64,000 bases of DNA from NCBI RefSeq assembly GCF_006491595.2, contig NZ_VEVQ02000020.1, positions 1-64,000 on the forward strand. The letters are read 5' to 3'. The position numbers and the translations under genes were made by a program. The DNA comes from Flavobacterium jejuense (lineage in GTDB: Bacteria; Bacteroidota; Bacteroidia; Flavobacteriales; Flavobacteriaceae). Below are positions 58,601 through 64,000 of this stretch, piece by piece. Each line of letters opens with the position of its first letter. Positions within the stretch are counted from its first letter, which is position 1. The notes beneath the pieces were generated by a model, which was not told the DNA's origin, ran no database searches, and worked only from the letters and a program-made list of their open reading frames with translations.

Positions 58601-61029
58601 AGATTATTACACAACCAGTTGTAATGAATGCTACTGTTGCACCAGAAACTTCAGGGTTAGAATTTAATGGAAATAACGCTACCACTTGGGCTGATAATAA
58701 TTTAAACTTGAATTTCTTTAATAGTGTGGGAGCTCTAACATCTCAAATTAATTTTGAAAGTAATTTAAAGATTGGTAATTATAGTAATGGAGAAACTAAA
58801 TCATTTTTTCAATTGATGGGTAAAAAAGGTTTTCATGAAAATTTTTATCAAAGTACATTTCTTTTTAGAATAAAAAAAGAGAATGATTTATATTATCCAG
58901 AAATTCTAATTAGAAAATATTATTATCATTATCATTATAAGAGAAGAGGTAGATATCGCAAAATTCATGAAGTAATTACTAAAACTTTAAAAATTAAAAA
59001 TTTTGTTGGTATCCCTGAAAATGAATGGAGTTTAAAAGGTGAAATATTTTTCGATAATAACAATATAAGTCCGTCTTTAAATATTAATGGGAATGTTTAT
59101 ACAGATTTTGAGTCAAGTGAGCAAAAATATAGAAAAACAGAAAGATATCAAAGAGGAAATGATTTTCCAGTAACTATAAATTCTCTTGGTAGCTCAAGTT
59201 CAATTGTTCCATATAATTTTGTTTATCTAGGAGGAATTATTGCAAATTCTGGTTTACCTTCTCAAATTTGTAGTTTTTCTTATTCAATAGATAAAAATCT
59301 TAAAGATTTTGATGATCCATCTATAGAAAACATTTTCTTATTTGATGTTCAAAATAATCCAACTATTGCAGAAAATGGATTAGAAATGAATACTAATGGT
59401 GTCCCTTTTGTACAAAGCTTTTGTGGTACAGGAGAAATGGATACAGATGGAGATGGTATTGTGGATAGTATTGACAATTGTCCATATACATTTAATCCAT
59501 TACAAGAGGATACAGAAGACTTAGACGGAGATGGAATTCCTGAGGGAGATGGTATTGGAGACTTATGTGATAATTGTAAAACTACTATTAATCCATTGCA
59601 GGAAGATTTAGATGGAGATGGAGTTGGAGATGAGTGTGATAATTGCCCAAAAATTAGTAACTTTGATCAAACAGATTCAGATTTAGATGGTATTGGAGAT
59701 GTTTGTGATAATTGTCCTAATTCAGCAAACCCTAATCAAACTGATACTAATCAAAACGGAATTGGTGATGATTGTGAAGGAGATGACCAAGGAAATGGTG
59801 GAGATTTAGCTATAATAACAGATCCTATTGATTATTATAGAACAGTAGGAGATAAACAATATGAGTTATCAAACCATTTAGGTAATGTACTTTCTGTTAT
59901 TACAGATAGAAAGTTAGGAGTTACTTTAGGAGTAAATAATTACCGTCTTTTACCAGACGTAATTAGTTACAATGACTACTACCCCTTTGGTCAGTTACTG
60001 CCGGGAAGGTTTCATGTAGATCCTTCGCAGGATTACAGGTATGGTTTCCAAGGACAAGAAATGGATAATGAGTTAAAAGGAAGAGGAAATTCTTTGAATT
60101 ATACTTTTAGAATGCACGACCCAAGAGTGGGTAGGTTTTTGAGTAGAGATCCTCTTGCTCCTCAATATCCATGGAACTCACCATATGCTTTTAGTGAAAA
60201 TAGGGTGATTGATGGTATTGACTTAGAAGGTAAAGAATTTACAATAACGCCAACAGAAGGAGGTTTTAATATTGATGTTAGATTTAGAGTAGTAAATGAG
60301 TCTGAATTACCTTCAATGACCAACTATCATCTAATTCAAATGATTAATCAAATTAGTCACGATATTTCACAATTTGGAGGTATAGACATGGAAGGTAATA
60401 GAATTAGTTTTTCAGCAACATATGATAGTGATGCAACTTTAAATGTGCTTTTTACAGATAAATTTACTCAGCCAAAATCATTTGGTAAAGAGATTGAATA
60501 TGGTAAAGATATTGAGTTTAAGTATGCAGATATGATTGCATTAGGTATGGTCCCTTCTTCTCAAAAAGGAGATGTCTTGACAGGGACTGTATTAATTAAT
60601 GCAAAAAGTGCATCAACTTCGTATAAATATGCTGTAGGTCCATCAGGGACTCCATACTCAAATGCCGCTTTTACCGTTTTTCATGAATGGTTTACTCACT
60701 TAATTAGCCCTCCAAATCAATCTGGGGATGTTGACCATGATGATCAGCAAGAGATTTTAAATAGCCCACAATCTGCTAAGGGTAGGTTTGATGGCTCTCC
60801 AGGGAAGGGATATATTGTGGATTATAATTTAAAAGCAGAAGAAACTGAAAATAATTTAAATTCTCCTACTGCTCCAGACAAACCAAATTATGAGTTAACG
60901 AAAAGCCAATTATCTAGGATTTTTAGATTTATACAGGAAGGAATTAAAAGGCAAACGGAAAACCCAAATACTAAAGTTGTAACTCCTAACAAGGATGATA
61001 TTATTAAGAATAAAGATGTTAAAAATTGA
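49642..61029 (+). CDS. Giant RHS/YD-repeat protein with TSP3 repeats and C-terminal toxin tail 3
   Basis: 3795 residues. Signal peptide (1-21); large beta-rich front part with [20 protein letters not shown]; an acidic linker (about 890-915); YD repeats (about 2285-2850, for example [30 protein letters not shown]); a 3-coathanger-stack segment ([16 protein letters not shown], about 2915-2930); calcium-binding thrombospondin type 3 repeats (about 3266-3382, [15 protein letters not shown]); the DYYPFG site (about 3445); the core [19 protein letters not shown] and [16 protein letters not shown]; then a ~265-residue tail. The tail contains VFHEWFTHL, a histidine/glutamate pattern like a zinc protease but with one extra residue between the motif halves. 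YD repeats should wrap as a shell around the tail. The short lipoprotein gene downstream is the likely immunity gene. Confidence 0.9.
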   Translation: MGKLNTIFKVLILLVTLLGYSQKEITNSAILTGNAIINNGNINLSVSDPLFNQLSNNNANFKSVDPAVYLHFGYQEEVQNSLKYQAIYYSEISYSIFNTVVVSSGQSQGTTPLTGTLKIYHNNITNDYKLKDYAVVKFPGIHKSDLTITSVKYYDFNNAVITNFDQSKNSTYVKLSFETERYYNIASTKLNLTHSLIKYNGTVENNLGYIAESNNEEELEISWSIENNGNKPVEYELEWTWVDNYADVYTNELSKEDIDLTESDFQRNSTRVQTKDTKYRIPLIFNKGYLIYRVRPVGRFLNNINKVYYGSWTTDSSTTTYTTVDDWPNVLKINLPHENGSKNWQYQASYAEDGKKKDVVSYFDGSLRNRQTVTKVNTDNQTIVGEVIYDNQGRPAIEILPTPIGTSGISYFEMLNRNMTGTTYSHNDFDWDDPTINVCIPESIEGMSPFSGASKYYSQNNDQLNNYQDFVPDAELYPFSQIEYTPDNTGRIRRKGGVGETHQIGKGHEMNYFYSQAKQEELNRLFGYKVGDFKRYKKNVVVDPNGQVSISYIDPQGRTIATALTGESPANLDQLDGVLDGELTVNILSDNVLYASGLNGVLNDGFRLNTQVDVVKEGTLEFEYSFANALSAFVSDCSDSYPFVYDWSVSLLDDCATERFVGSGTDLATEIDNDFSTQLDSESLKVGTYTLNKTLKINQAKLDEYTDQYMAKITDVNGGCYPNISFDTGASIEDCNVSCLSCELSLGERYLTPSSYATFEGLIPIIPYDPNNSDWDSYEDYLASPQYAAQFILGDVSLRYPFIQEMRNQYVIENLDILFPDNAFSYIGGSVTPTSPEIILAESQLQNEFDQLLDTCRNLCNQPYDTCNISYEVLLGDVSPTGQYGAVDSSSDDDEEEDDSNDPDPDPSTTPTTNFESLSVFDEYNGLVYGGVNSSTGLTNFSWRNPDPFVPYADAFGTLATIEVIKIDENIYDPAILIDSPLTDVTGLTFLNGDEENTKFYVLPQYLANVDDFLNNWEPSWANSLIQYHPEYQYYKYFKELCEKKFNGLNSDTFDQSLLEIEDYDSSVISDILNIVDDPYYNFSTYSFESPIPNVTPTITTFDLRKSILEETLNENYDGFKLNVNGTEYPMHMLAVAYYTVMFSNGLAPNSQFGDFLNSSTVKTPQQLLDFINNPINQISAYQKNRIWETFRNYYTSTKEKTKTVFSHIYALRRNGYNACMGDPEFTDTFYTLFKKQTASYPDLLVAMDNALNPSNVVTNNNDKFTNPVCDNNSLQYYKDKEKRFVSADYGFDSGIPDAIVGASATLDADSAMFLETGKCPLLIDIENVLNGLIDQSLRENGTLTISTTDQLQLSSMPYLSPDLYIALGGNTDFPNGVEYITAGQVTNSQQWEVKIGNSSAIQLEIIPSGNFTNPCLDSNALPLIWTNYGQGFTITKFKNIYYVPGTTTPFEFRIIAEITRLGGQTLDPNCPKEEIIIKGFTTAAIGNCQFDSPDNPGLSTNAETESGSGCYNKTRFEKGLVRLMNELRGNVANNNLTNFGNLNTTLPGISLIQATTAVDTYGYGQGILPELLNDTNLEGIWVYNGNGSYSIIIGGLPIFNLNTPIDLVTDAKKITSIQISDQLDNNGNLIITLYYLKLDGTIESISGTITNIDFGCKCTERVYSYEGTDIISVKGFFGKLLNKVHTTFIQGQTINDGYLYGDPNIIGIQSFIPSAQGIYGFESQWEDNQGNIVLGMHFYLDKGRNCPITIPYYSQPKKCDGILHPNVFEAIQNAPHAAFGLSLVDILNVENNGNFSFSVAFTHSEYPYFDDNCKKIVKKGGNTYVTGTGTCAITSCKELVSASSGLQDVLNNLIQTYVSQGLVPNGTNPNNYANLTQYISNAGTGVYNFFASNTENGCQLGFNFSEIGTCKVLFSIPEFTLAEVANYSITNLEFNEHLNAFTANVSDGKKINVIANGTISCLSIDACYSDVIIPCETCIPTAVEPVDCASEWDEFLSNFYNEVTGSANPFSDPKVAVLPLLVKIFPNEIDEDLSDGITQTELQKAYKLFCEANYSYIAKDYIHYLASFNLLDGVANVYPDPFRSNNVSDVQNPLFITLGEFGASKLNYGYAATKDAIDEYVAYVTTQASSLFPVNTLRWIEYIDQVYTIENQVCPPAPLIPNLTIDNIQVYTPCEVFNANIQGTYESQLLEALFEEKRQNFRTEYIKQALYDAEETFTKRGFDGEYQYTLYYYDQSGNLIQTVPPQGVQTLPQTSNVAIDAIRNDITPAFTLLDEASNGNTVPSHSMQTEYKYNSLNQLVWQKTPDGGETRFAYDALGRIVASQNAKQLKNSTVNQTGIFSYTRYDQLGRIFEAGEFIASINDYKIDDTGKLLYNNNDPIDIDFDSTNNYNDSFPRNIASNFKQVTKTIYDQAFQGAASFFTNYGSDNTFKRVTAVLYFDTYTNTTLDSEYDNAIFYDYDVHGNVKELVQRVNDTELNEAHRTKKIVYDYDLISGNVNSVTYQPDNKLEQFVHKYTYDADNRITEVYTSKDKIVWEKEANYEYYQHGPLARTVIGDKEVQGLDYIYTLQGWLKTVNSETIGKDYDAGKDGLNVAQDAFGFALNYYNGDYKSRFNTTTPFKLSKENSLEGNRDLYNGNIKEMVTSLIDENQSALSTQFNYYKYDQLNRIKAMDSKSIVVDANGNIAGTPTNSYASSYSYYKNGNLKSLKRQVPHVSADGDVTLKDMDDFSYKYNTVKGNNQLTKLFDAAPNLFGNGVDIKNNLGSLYDVNDNSTHNYQYDEIGQLTKDLSEGLDIEWRVDGKVDRVIKTDGTIIEFDYDGLGNRIAKRHTSNGQVTTTYYQRDAQGNVMAVYENKPIESTTSNSLEENLYLNNYNIDYEDSKIAKNIYVSNDGNPSVTSAPNGNVTLQATQTITLKPGFKAENGSKFLAKITTVDDTPILTEGEYVLKEHHIYGSSRLGIEKWDLVIPVPSVSKLVSKALAFTQEAKIITQPVVMNATVAPETSGLEFNGNNATTWADNNLNLNFFNSVGALTSQINFESNLKIGNYSNGETKSFFQLMGKKGFHENFYQSTFLFRIKKENDLYYPEILIRKYYYHYHYKRRGRYRKIHEVITKTLKIKNFVGIPENEWSLKGEIFFDNNNISPSLNINGNVYTDFESSEQKYRKTERYQRGNDFPVTINSLGSSSSIVPYNFVYLGGIIANSGLPSQICSFSYSIDKNLKDFDDPSIENIFLFDVQNNPTIAENGLEMNTNGVPFVQSFCGTGEMDTDGDGIVDSIDNCPYTFNPLQEDTEDLDGDGIPEGDGIGDLCDNCKTTINPLQEDLDGDGVGDECDNCPKISNFDQTDSDLDGIGDVCDNCPNSANPNQTDTNQNGIGDDCEGDDQGNGGDLAIITDPIDYYRTVGDKQYELSNHLGNVLSVITDRKLGVTLGVNNYRLLPDVISYNDYYPFGQLLPGRFHVDPSQDYRYGFQGQEMDNELKGRGNSLNYTFRMHDPRVGRFLSRDPLAPQYPWNSPYAFSENRVIDGIDLEGKEFTITPTEGGFNIDVRFRVVNESELPSMTNYHLIQMINQISHDISQFGGIDMEGNRISFSATYDSDATLNVLFTDKFTQPKSFGKEIEYGKDIEFKYADMIALGMVPSSQKGDVLTGTVLINAKSASTSYKYAVGPSGTPYSNAAFTVFHEWFTHLISPPNQSGDVDHDDQQEILNSPQSAKGRFDGSPGKGYIVDYNLKAEETENNLNSPTAPDKPNYELTKSQLSRIFRFIQEGIKRQTENPNTKVVTPNKDDIIKNKDVKN
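59973..59990 (+). other. DYYPFG junction site within the giant RHS gene
   Basis: TGACTACTACCCCTTTGG differs at two wobble positions from TGACTACTATCCTTTTGG, found on the minus strand at 17877-17894 and 33063-33080. It is in the same phase and codes the same residues, in opposite orientation to the copy beside the recombinase. Confidence 0.7.
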
Positions 61030-61054
61030 TTAGGAATTAAAATTATTTTATAAT

Positions 61055-61498
61055 ATGATGAAAAATTTTGTTTATTTATTTATGTTTTTTATTACATCAT
61101 GTAAGACATCTTATATTGTTGAGTATATAGAGACTGATGTAAATTCAACTTTTGAAAAGAAAATTGATGGAACACCTAATTTTTTTAATTTATTTATTGT
61201 TATAGATAAGTCGTTGATAAATAATTACATTAGTGTAGAAACAGGTAGTCTATCTGGAACAAATGTAATTTATAATGAAACATTTCAATTGAAAGGAGAA
61301 AATGAGTTTTATAAAGTGATTAAAGCAAAAAATACTGAAAATATTTTAATAACAATAAATAAAAAATATTTTCCCATTGAAATTAATAAATACCAGAAAT
61401 ATAGATTTCTATTTATAAAGAAAATGAAAAGATCTATATATCTAACTTATTCTAATAAATTACCTGATAATCTAAACCAGCTCTCCGAAGAGTTCTAA
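61055..61498 (+). CDS. Lipoprotein, likely immunity protein of RHS tail 3
   Basis: 147 residues (start 61055, or 61058 one codon later). The signal MKNFVYLFMFFITSC gives an acylated Cys at about residue 17. The rest is a small beta-rich domain with no recognised family. It starts 25 bp after the giant RHS gene. Its last seven codons (NQLSEEF and stop) lie inside a repeat that recurs at 61951-62033, so its 3' end coincides with a recombination-type junction, as at the two other tail loci. Confidence 0.65.
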   Translation: MMKNFVYLFMFFITSCKTSYIVEYIETDVNSTFEKKIDGTPNFFNLFIVIDKSLINNYISVETGSLSGTNVIYNETFQLKGENEFYKVIKAKNTENILITINKKYFPIEINKYQKYRFLFIKKMKRSIYLTYSNKLPDNLNQLSEEF

Positions 61499-61564
61499 AT
61501 AAAAACGCACACGCTCTACGATGGTCTCCTGACCTCGTAGCGTAGCACAATAAAAAGACAAAGC
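61477..61564 (+). repeat. ~85-bp RHS-locus end repeat, copy 1
   Basis: Begins CCAGCTCTCCGAAGAGTTCT and continues CACACGCTCTACGATGGTCT, CCTGACCTCGTAGC, ending AAAGACAAAGC. The copy at 61951-62033 matches apart from a few small changes and short indels. The first 22 bases code the end of the immunity-type gene. Confidence 0.85.
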
Positions 61565-61585
61565 AACTTTTAAACGAGTTGCTTT
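61560..61585. terminator. Terminator between RHS locus and truncated regulator
   Basis: AAAGCAACT (61560-61568) and AGTTGCTTT (61577-61585) form a 9-bp stem followed by a T-rich run. It is the same GCAACT hairpin type as at 16088 and 31480, placed between convergent genes. Confidence 0.8.
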
Positions 61586-61593
61586 TGTTGTTT

Positions 61594-61950
61594 TTAAAGG
61601 TTAGCTATATTGTTTTGCAGATAATCTTTAAAGCGTTTTTTAGAAACAAAAGTTTCAATAAGTTTAAGAAGTATTGTTTTTTCTTCTAAATCAAGTTCAT
61701 TAATAAGTTGGAGTTGTTCTAATGTGGCTTTATCTTCTAATGAGATTTCATTAGGTATTTTACTGTTATCAAAAGAAACAATATCATCTAAAGACATGTT
61801 AAAATGTTTAGAAAGGAGAATTAAAGCTTCAATAGAAATATCTTGTTGATTGTTTTCTATTTTAGAATACCCAGAACGATGTGTATGGATTAAATCAGCC
61901 ATTTGTTGCTGGGTTAATCCTTTGTTTTCTCTTAAGCTTTTTAAATTATC
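61594..61950 (-). pseudogene. XRE-family regulator, 5'-truncated by repeat
   Basis: Helix-turn-helix sequence can be read from the repeat junction at 61950 downwards: DNLKSLRENKGLTQQQ, then MADLIHTHRSGYSKIENNQQ and ALILLSKHFNMSLDDIVSF, followed by a helical tail ending NNIANL at 61594. An ATG at 61902 opens a 102-residue frame, but it starts in the middle of the DNA-binding domain. Upstream of 61950 the frame runs into the repeat and a stop with no start codon. The original start was therefore lost where the repeat copy 2 begins. Probably non-functional as a repressor. Confidence 0.7.
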
Positions 61951-62033
61951 CCAGCTCTCCGAAGAGTTCTAATTAAAGCACACACGCTCTACGATGGTCT
62001 CCTGACCTCGTAGCACAATATAAAAGACAAAGC
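61951..62033 (+). repeat. ~85-bp RHS-locus end repeat, copy 2
   Basis: Second copy of the 61477-61564 repeat. It abuts the broken 5' end of the XRE gene on one side and a GCCAC terminator on the other. Confidence 0.85.
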
Positions 62034-62050
62034 CACTTAATTGTGGCTTT
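62029..62050. terminator. Terminator after intact XRE gene
   Basis: AAAGCCAC (62029-62036) pairs with GTGGCTTT (62043-62050) around TTAATT, followed by a T-rich run. It lies past the stop of the minus-strand XRE gene. Confidence 0.75.
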
Positions 62051-62077
62051 TGTTGTTTATAGTGTTGTTGTAAATAT

Positions 62078-62419
62078 TTAAGAAAATTGTTTTTGAATAT
62101 CTTTTTGAAAGACAAATGCAGTAATAAGGTCTTTAACGGTTTCTTTTTGTTTATCAGACAAATGCTGTACTTTTTTAAACAAAGTAGCTAATTCTTTATC
62201 ATTTATATCGTCTTCGGCATTTTTTTGTCCAAATACTAAAGTATCAATAGATACATTTAAAACTTCTGCTATTTTTTGCACAACTTCTAAAGAAGGAGAA
62301 GACAAACCTCTTTCATAGCGTGACAAATGTGTTACGTGTACACCTATTTCTTTAGCAAAATCTGCTTGAGATAGTTTTTTAGTAGCTCTTAAATGTTTTA
62401 AATTTTCTGCAAATAACAT
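62078..62419 (-). CDS. XRE-family transcriptional regulator
   Basis: 113 residues. N-terminal helix-turn-helix (about 5-60: NLKHLRATKKLSQADFAKEI, GVHVTHLSRYERGLSSPSLE) as in Cro/C1-type repressors, and a C-terminal helical segment (LSDKQKETVKDLITAFVFQK) probably for dimerisation. It is similar in layout to the truncated regulator beside it. Divergent from the ATPase gene at 62585, so it may control that promoter. Confidence 0.9.
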   Translation of the reverse strand: MLFAENLKHLRATKKLSQADFAKEIGVHVTHLSRYERGLSSPSLEVVQKIAEVLNVSIDTLVFGQKNAEDDINDKELATLFKKVQHLSDKQKETVKDLITAFVFQKDIQKQFS

Positions 62420-62467
62420 AACGTATAAAAGATGTAAAAAGGGTTATATATAGCGTAAATACTTATG

Positions 62468-62475
62468 CAAAGCTA
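62468..62475 (-). promoter_or_regulatory. -7 element of XRE gene
   Basis: TAGCTTTG followed by CA on the minus strand fits TAnnTTTG, 48 bp before the XRE start codon. Confidence 0.5.
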
Positions 62476-62550
62476 TTAAAATAAATCTTTTGTGCTAATA
62501 GTGTTGAAAAATAAAAGTATAAAAGATTTTTAAATTAAATCTTATTTGCT

Positions 62551-62558
62551 ATGTTTGT
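62551..62558 (+). promoter_or_regulatory. -7 element of ATPase gene
   Basis: TATGTTTG fits TAnnTTTG, 26 bp before the start codon at 62585. The -33 side is unclear. Confidence 0.5.
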
Positions 62559-62584
62559 AAGCATATTTGCTAATACAGAAACTT

Positions 62585-64000
62585 ATGAACAATTTAAACA
62601 CTACCAATCCAAACCACTACCTTTTTGAAACCAAACACTTAAAAATAGCGATATTAGGTGGAATACGATTCAATAATTTAGAAGCGTTACGAGTAACATT
62701 AGGTATAAGCAAACAAAAGTCAGAGCAAGTTTTACGACAAAACATCGATTTATACAATGACACATCCATAGAAAAACTTACAAGAAAAGTAGCAGAACGT
62801 TTAGAAGTTGGTACAACCATAGTAAGAAGAGATTTAGACAGTTTAACAAACGAACTAGAGAATTACAGATTACAGGAAGTAGAAAACCAAAACAAGTCTT
62901 ACGAAAAGCAAGTAAAAGTTTTAACCGAAAAAGAAATCAAACAAGCAAAGGAATTTTTACAAAACCAAAATTTAATCAACAACACACAAGAACTAATTGG
63001 AAAATCGGGAGTAATTGGCGAAGAAGTCAACAGGTTATTAATGTATTTAATTTTCACATCAAGAAAAACTAACAATCCATTACACTGTATCAGTCTAGGA
63101 AGTAGCGGAGCAGGAAAAACACATTTACAAAGCAAAGTAGCAGAACTCATTCCTGAAGAAGACAAAATAGAAATGACGGTATTATCTGCAAACGCTTTTT
63201 ACTATTTTAATAGAACAGAGTTACAAAACAAACTCATATTAATAGAAGATTTAGACGGAGCAGAAAGTGTGCTTTATCCACTTCGAGAATTACAATCTAA
63301 AAAACGAATTACCAAAACAGTAGCGCACAAAGACAAAAAAGGAACAACAAAAACCATCCATTTAACGGTAGAAGGTCCAGTAAGTGTAAGTGGTTGTACT
63401 ACACAAGAAAGTATTTATGAAGACAACAGCAACAGAAGTTTTCTTTTATACATAGATGAAAGTGAAATCCAAGACGAGAAAATAATGCTTTTCCAGCGTC
63501 AACTATCAGCAGGAAAAATAAACCATGAAGAAGAGCACGCATCGCGTGATTTATTACAAAATTGTCAACGACTTTTAAAAACCATAACCATTAAAAATCC
63601 TTTTGCAGAATATCTAACCTTACCAAACAGCGTATTTAAACCAAGAAGAACCAATGCCCATTATTTACAATTTATAGAAGTCATTACCTTTTACAAACAA
63701 TACCAAAAGTTCCACCACATCGATCGTGAAACAGGAGAAGAATATATAGAAACTAGTATAGAAGACATACAAGAAGCCAACGAACTCATAAAAGAAGTGT
63801 TGTTAAGAAAAAGCGATACACTCACAGGAGCAAGTAGAAACCACCTAGAAAATCTAAAAGAGTATTTAAAACGAAACAATCAAACCCAGTTTACCAATAG
63901 TGAAATCAGAAGAAATTTAAGAGTAAAGGAAACCACATTAAGAAGATATAACAATCAGTTATTACTAGAAAACTACATCAAGAAAGTACAAAACAAAAAC
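62585..64000 (+). CDS. P-loop ATPase of mobile-element type, 3' end outside window
   Basis: At least 472 residues, open to the window edge. It starts MNNLNTTNPNHYLFETKHLK. Residues about 20-110 look like a helical DNA-binding front part (RFNNLEALRVTLGISKQKSE). The Walker A motif is GSSGAGKTHLQSK (about 174-186) and the Walker B is LILIEDLDGAE (about 218-228); a C-terminal helix-turn-helix (TNSEIRRNLRVKETTLRRYN) lies near the edge. In Bacteroidetes such proteins are found in plasmids and integrative elements, often with a CHC2 zinc-finger primase next to or fused to them. It suggests a mobile element begins here, beside its XRE repressor. Confidence 0.8.
   Translation, partial: MNNLNTTNPNHYLFETKHLKIAILGGIRFNNLEALRVTLGISKQKSEQVLRQNIDLYNDTSIEKLTRKVAERLEVGTTIVRRDLDSLTNELENYRLQEVENQNKSYEKQVKVLTEKEIKQAKEFLQNQNLINNTQELIGKSGVIGEEVNRLLMYLIFTSRKTNNPLHCISLGSSGAGKTHLQSKVAELIPEEDKIEMTVLSANAFYYFNRTELQNKLILIEDLDGAESVLYPLRELQSKKRITKTVAHKDKKGTTKTIHLTVEGPVSVSGCTTQESIYEDNSNRSFLLYIDESEIQDEKIMLFQRQLSAGKINHEEEHASRDLLQNCQRLLKTITIKNPFAEYLTLPNSVFKPRRTNAHYLQFIEVITFYKQYQKFHHIDRETGEEYIETSIEDIQEANELIKEVLLRKSDTLTGASRNHLENLKEYLKRNNQTQFTNSEIRRNLRVKETTLRRYNNQLLLENYIKKVQNKN

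Noticed and set aside
59437-59785. Tandem DNA repeat array
   Set aside because: The periodicity comes from thrombospondin type 3 repeats in the protein; the DNA copies are too diverged to be a recent array.
62617-63879. Minus-strand open frames of 62-88 codons under the ATPase gene
   Set aside because: They are antisense shadows of one long plus-strand frame with Walker motifs.

Overview
The window looks like chromosomal DNA of a member of the Bacteroidetes, most likely a Flavobacteriaceae (Flavobacterium-like). The reasons are: a very A+T-rich composition; repeated upstream matches to the Bacteroidetes sigma consensus (TTTG, about 19-20 bp, TAnnTTTG) with no purine-rich ribosome binding sites; a class II HMG-CoA reductase plus GHMP kinase (mevalonate route); paired POT peptide transporters beside a DPP-IV-type peptidase; VF530, GxxExxY and DUF3127 families; and giant Bacteroidetes-type RHS proteins.

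Layout. 1-6.2 kb: thioredoxin-like secreted protein, then a minus-strand peptide-use unit (S9 dipeptidyl peptidase and two POT transporters). 6.3-12.3 kb: a 1988-residue propeller/PAS/GAF hybrid histidine kinase. 12.3-16.1 kb: HMG-CoA reductase, GYDIA-type GHMP kinase and GMP reductase, separated by palindromic dispersed elements. 16.1-18.1 kb: an RHS C-terminal tail cassette whose middle is inverted. 18.1-22.9 kb: housekeeping genes (Rieske-like lipoprotein, greA, HIT protein, histidine kinase, flavin reductase, DUF3127, aat). 22.9-30.4 kb: a minus-strand thiamine operon controlled by a TPP riboswitch, order thiS-thiC-thiE-like-thiD-thiE-thiG-(GxxExxY)-thiH-thiF. 30.5-31.2 kb: a decayed secreted-protein gene and a VF530 protein. 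31.5-33.3 kb: a second RHS tail plus likely immunity gene, preceded by a 197-bp repeat that leads into a tyrosine recombinase. 34.4-38.2 kb: a compact pseudopilin/GspF gene run. 38.5-61.5 kb: OmpH-like protein, lipoprotein and four large secreted proteins, ending in a 3795-residue RHS protein with its own tail and a likely immunity lipoprotein. 61.5-64 kb: a duplicated ~85-bp repeat, a 5'-truncated XRE regulator, an intact XRE regulator and the start of a mobile-element-type ATPase.

The most notable result is a set of RHS tail junctions that look built for DNA inversion. The sequence TGACTACTATCCTTTTGG, which codes DYYPFG just before the RHS core, marks both orphan tails and, with two silent changes, the same codons of the 3795-residue gene. 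At the first orphan tail, a 634-bp segment bounded by the 9-bp inverted repeat TCCTTTTGG/CCAAAAGGA lies backwards. Flipping it on paper joins two open frames in phase into one 367-residue RHS tail whose toxin half has an H...SAGC (L,D-transpeptidase-like) pattern, directly followed by an overlapping SH3 lipoprotein gene that would be its immunity gene. The second orphan tail and the full-length RHS gene carry the site in opposite orientations around a 27-kb segment that contains the recombinase. Inverting that segment would exchange the full-length protein's tail in frame. This is inference from sequence only and needs junction data.
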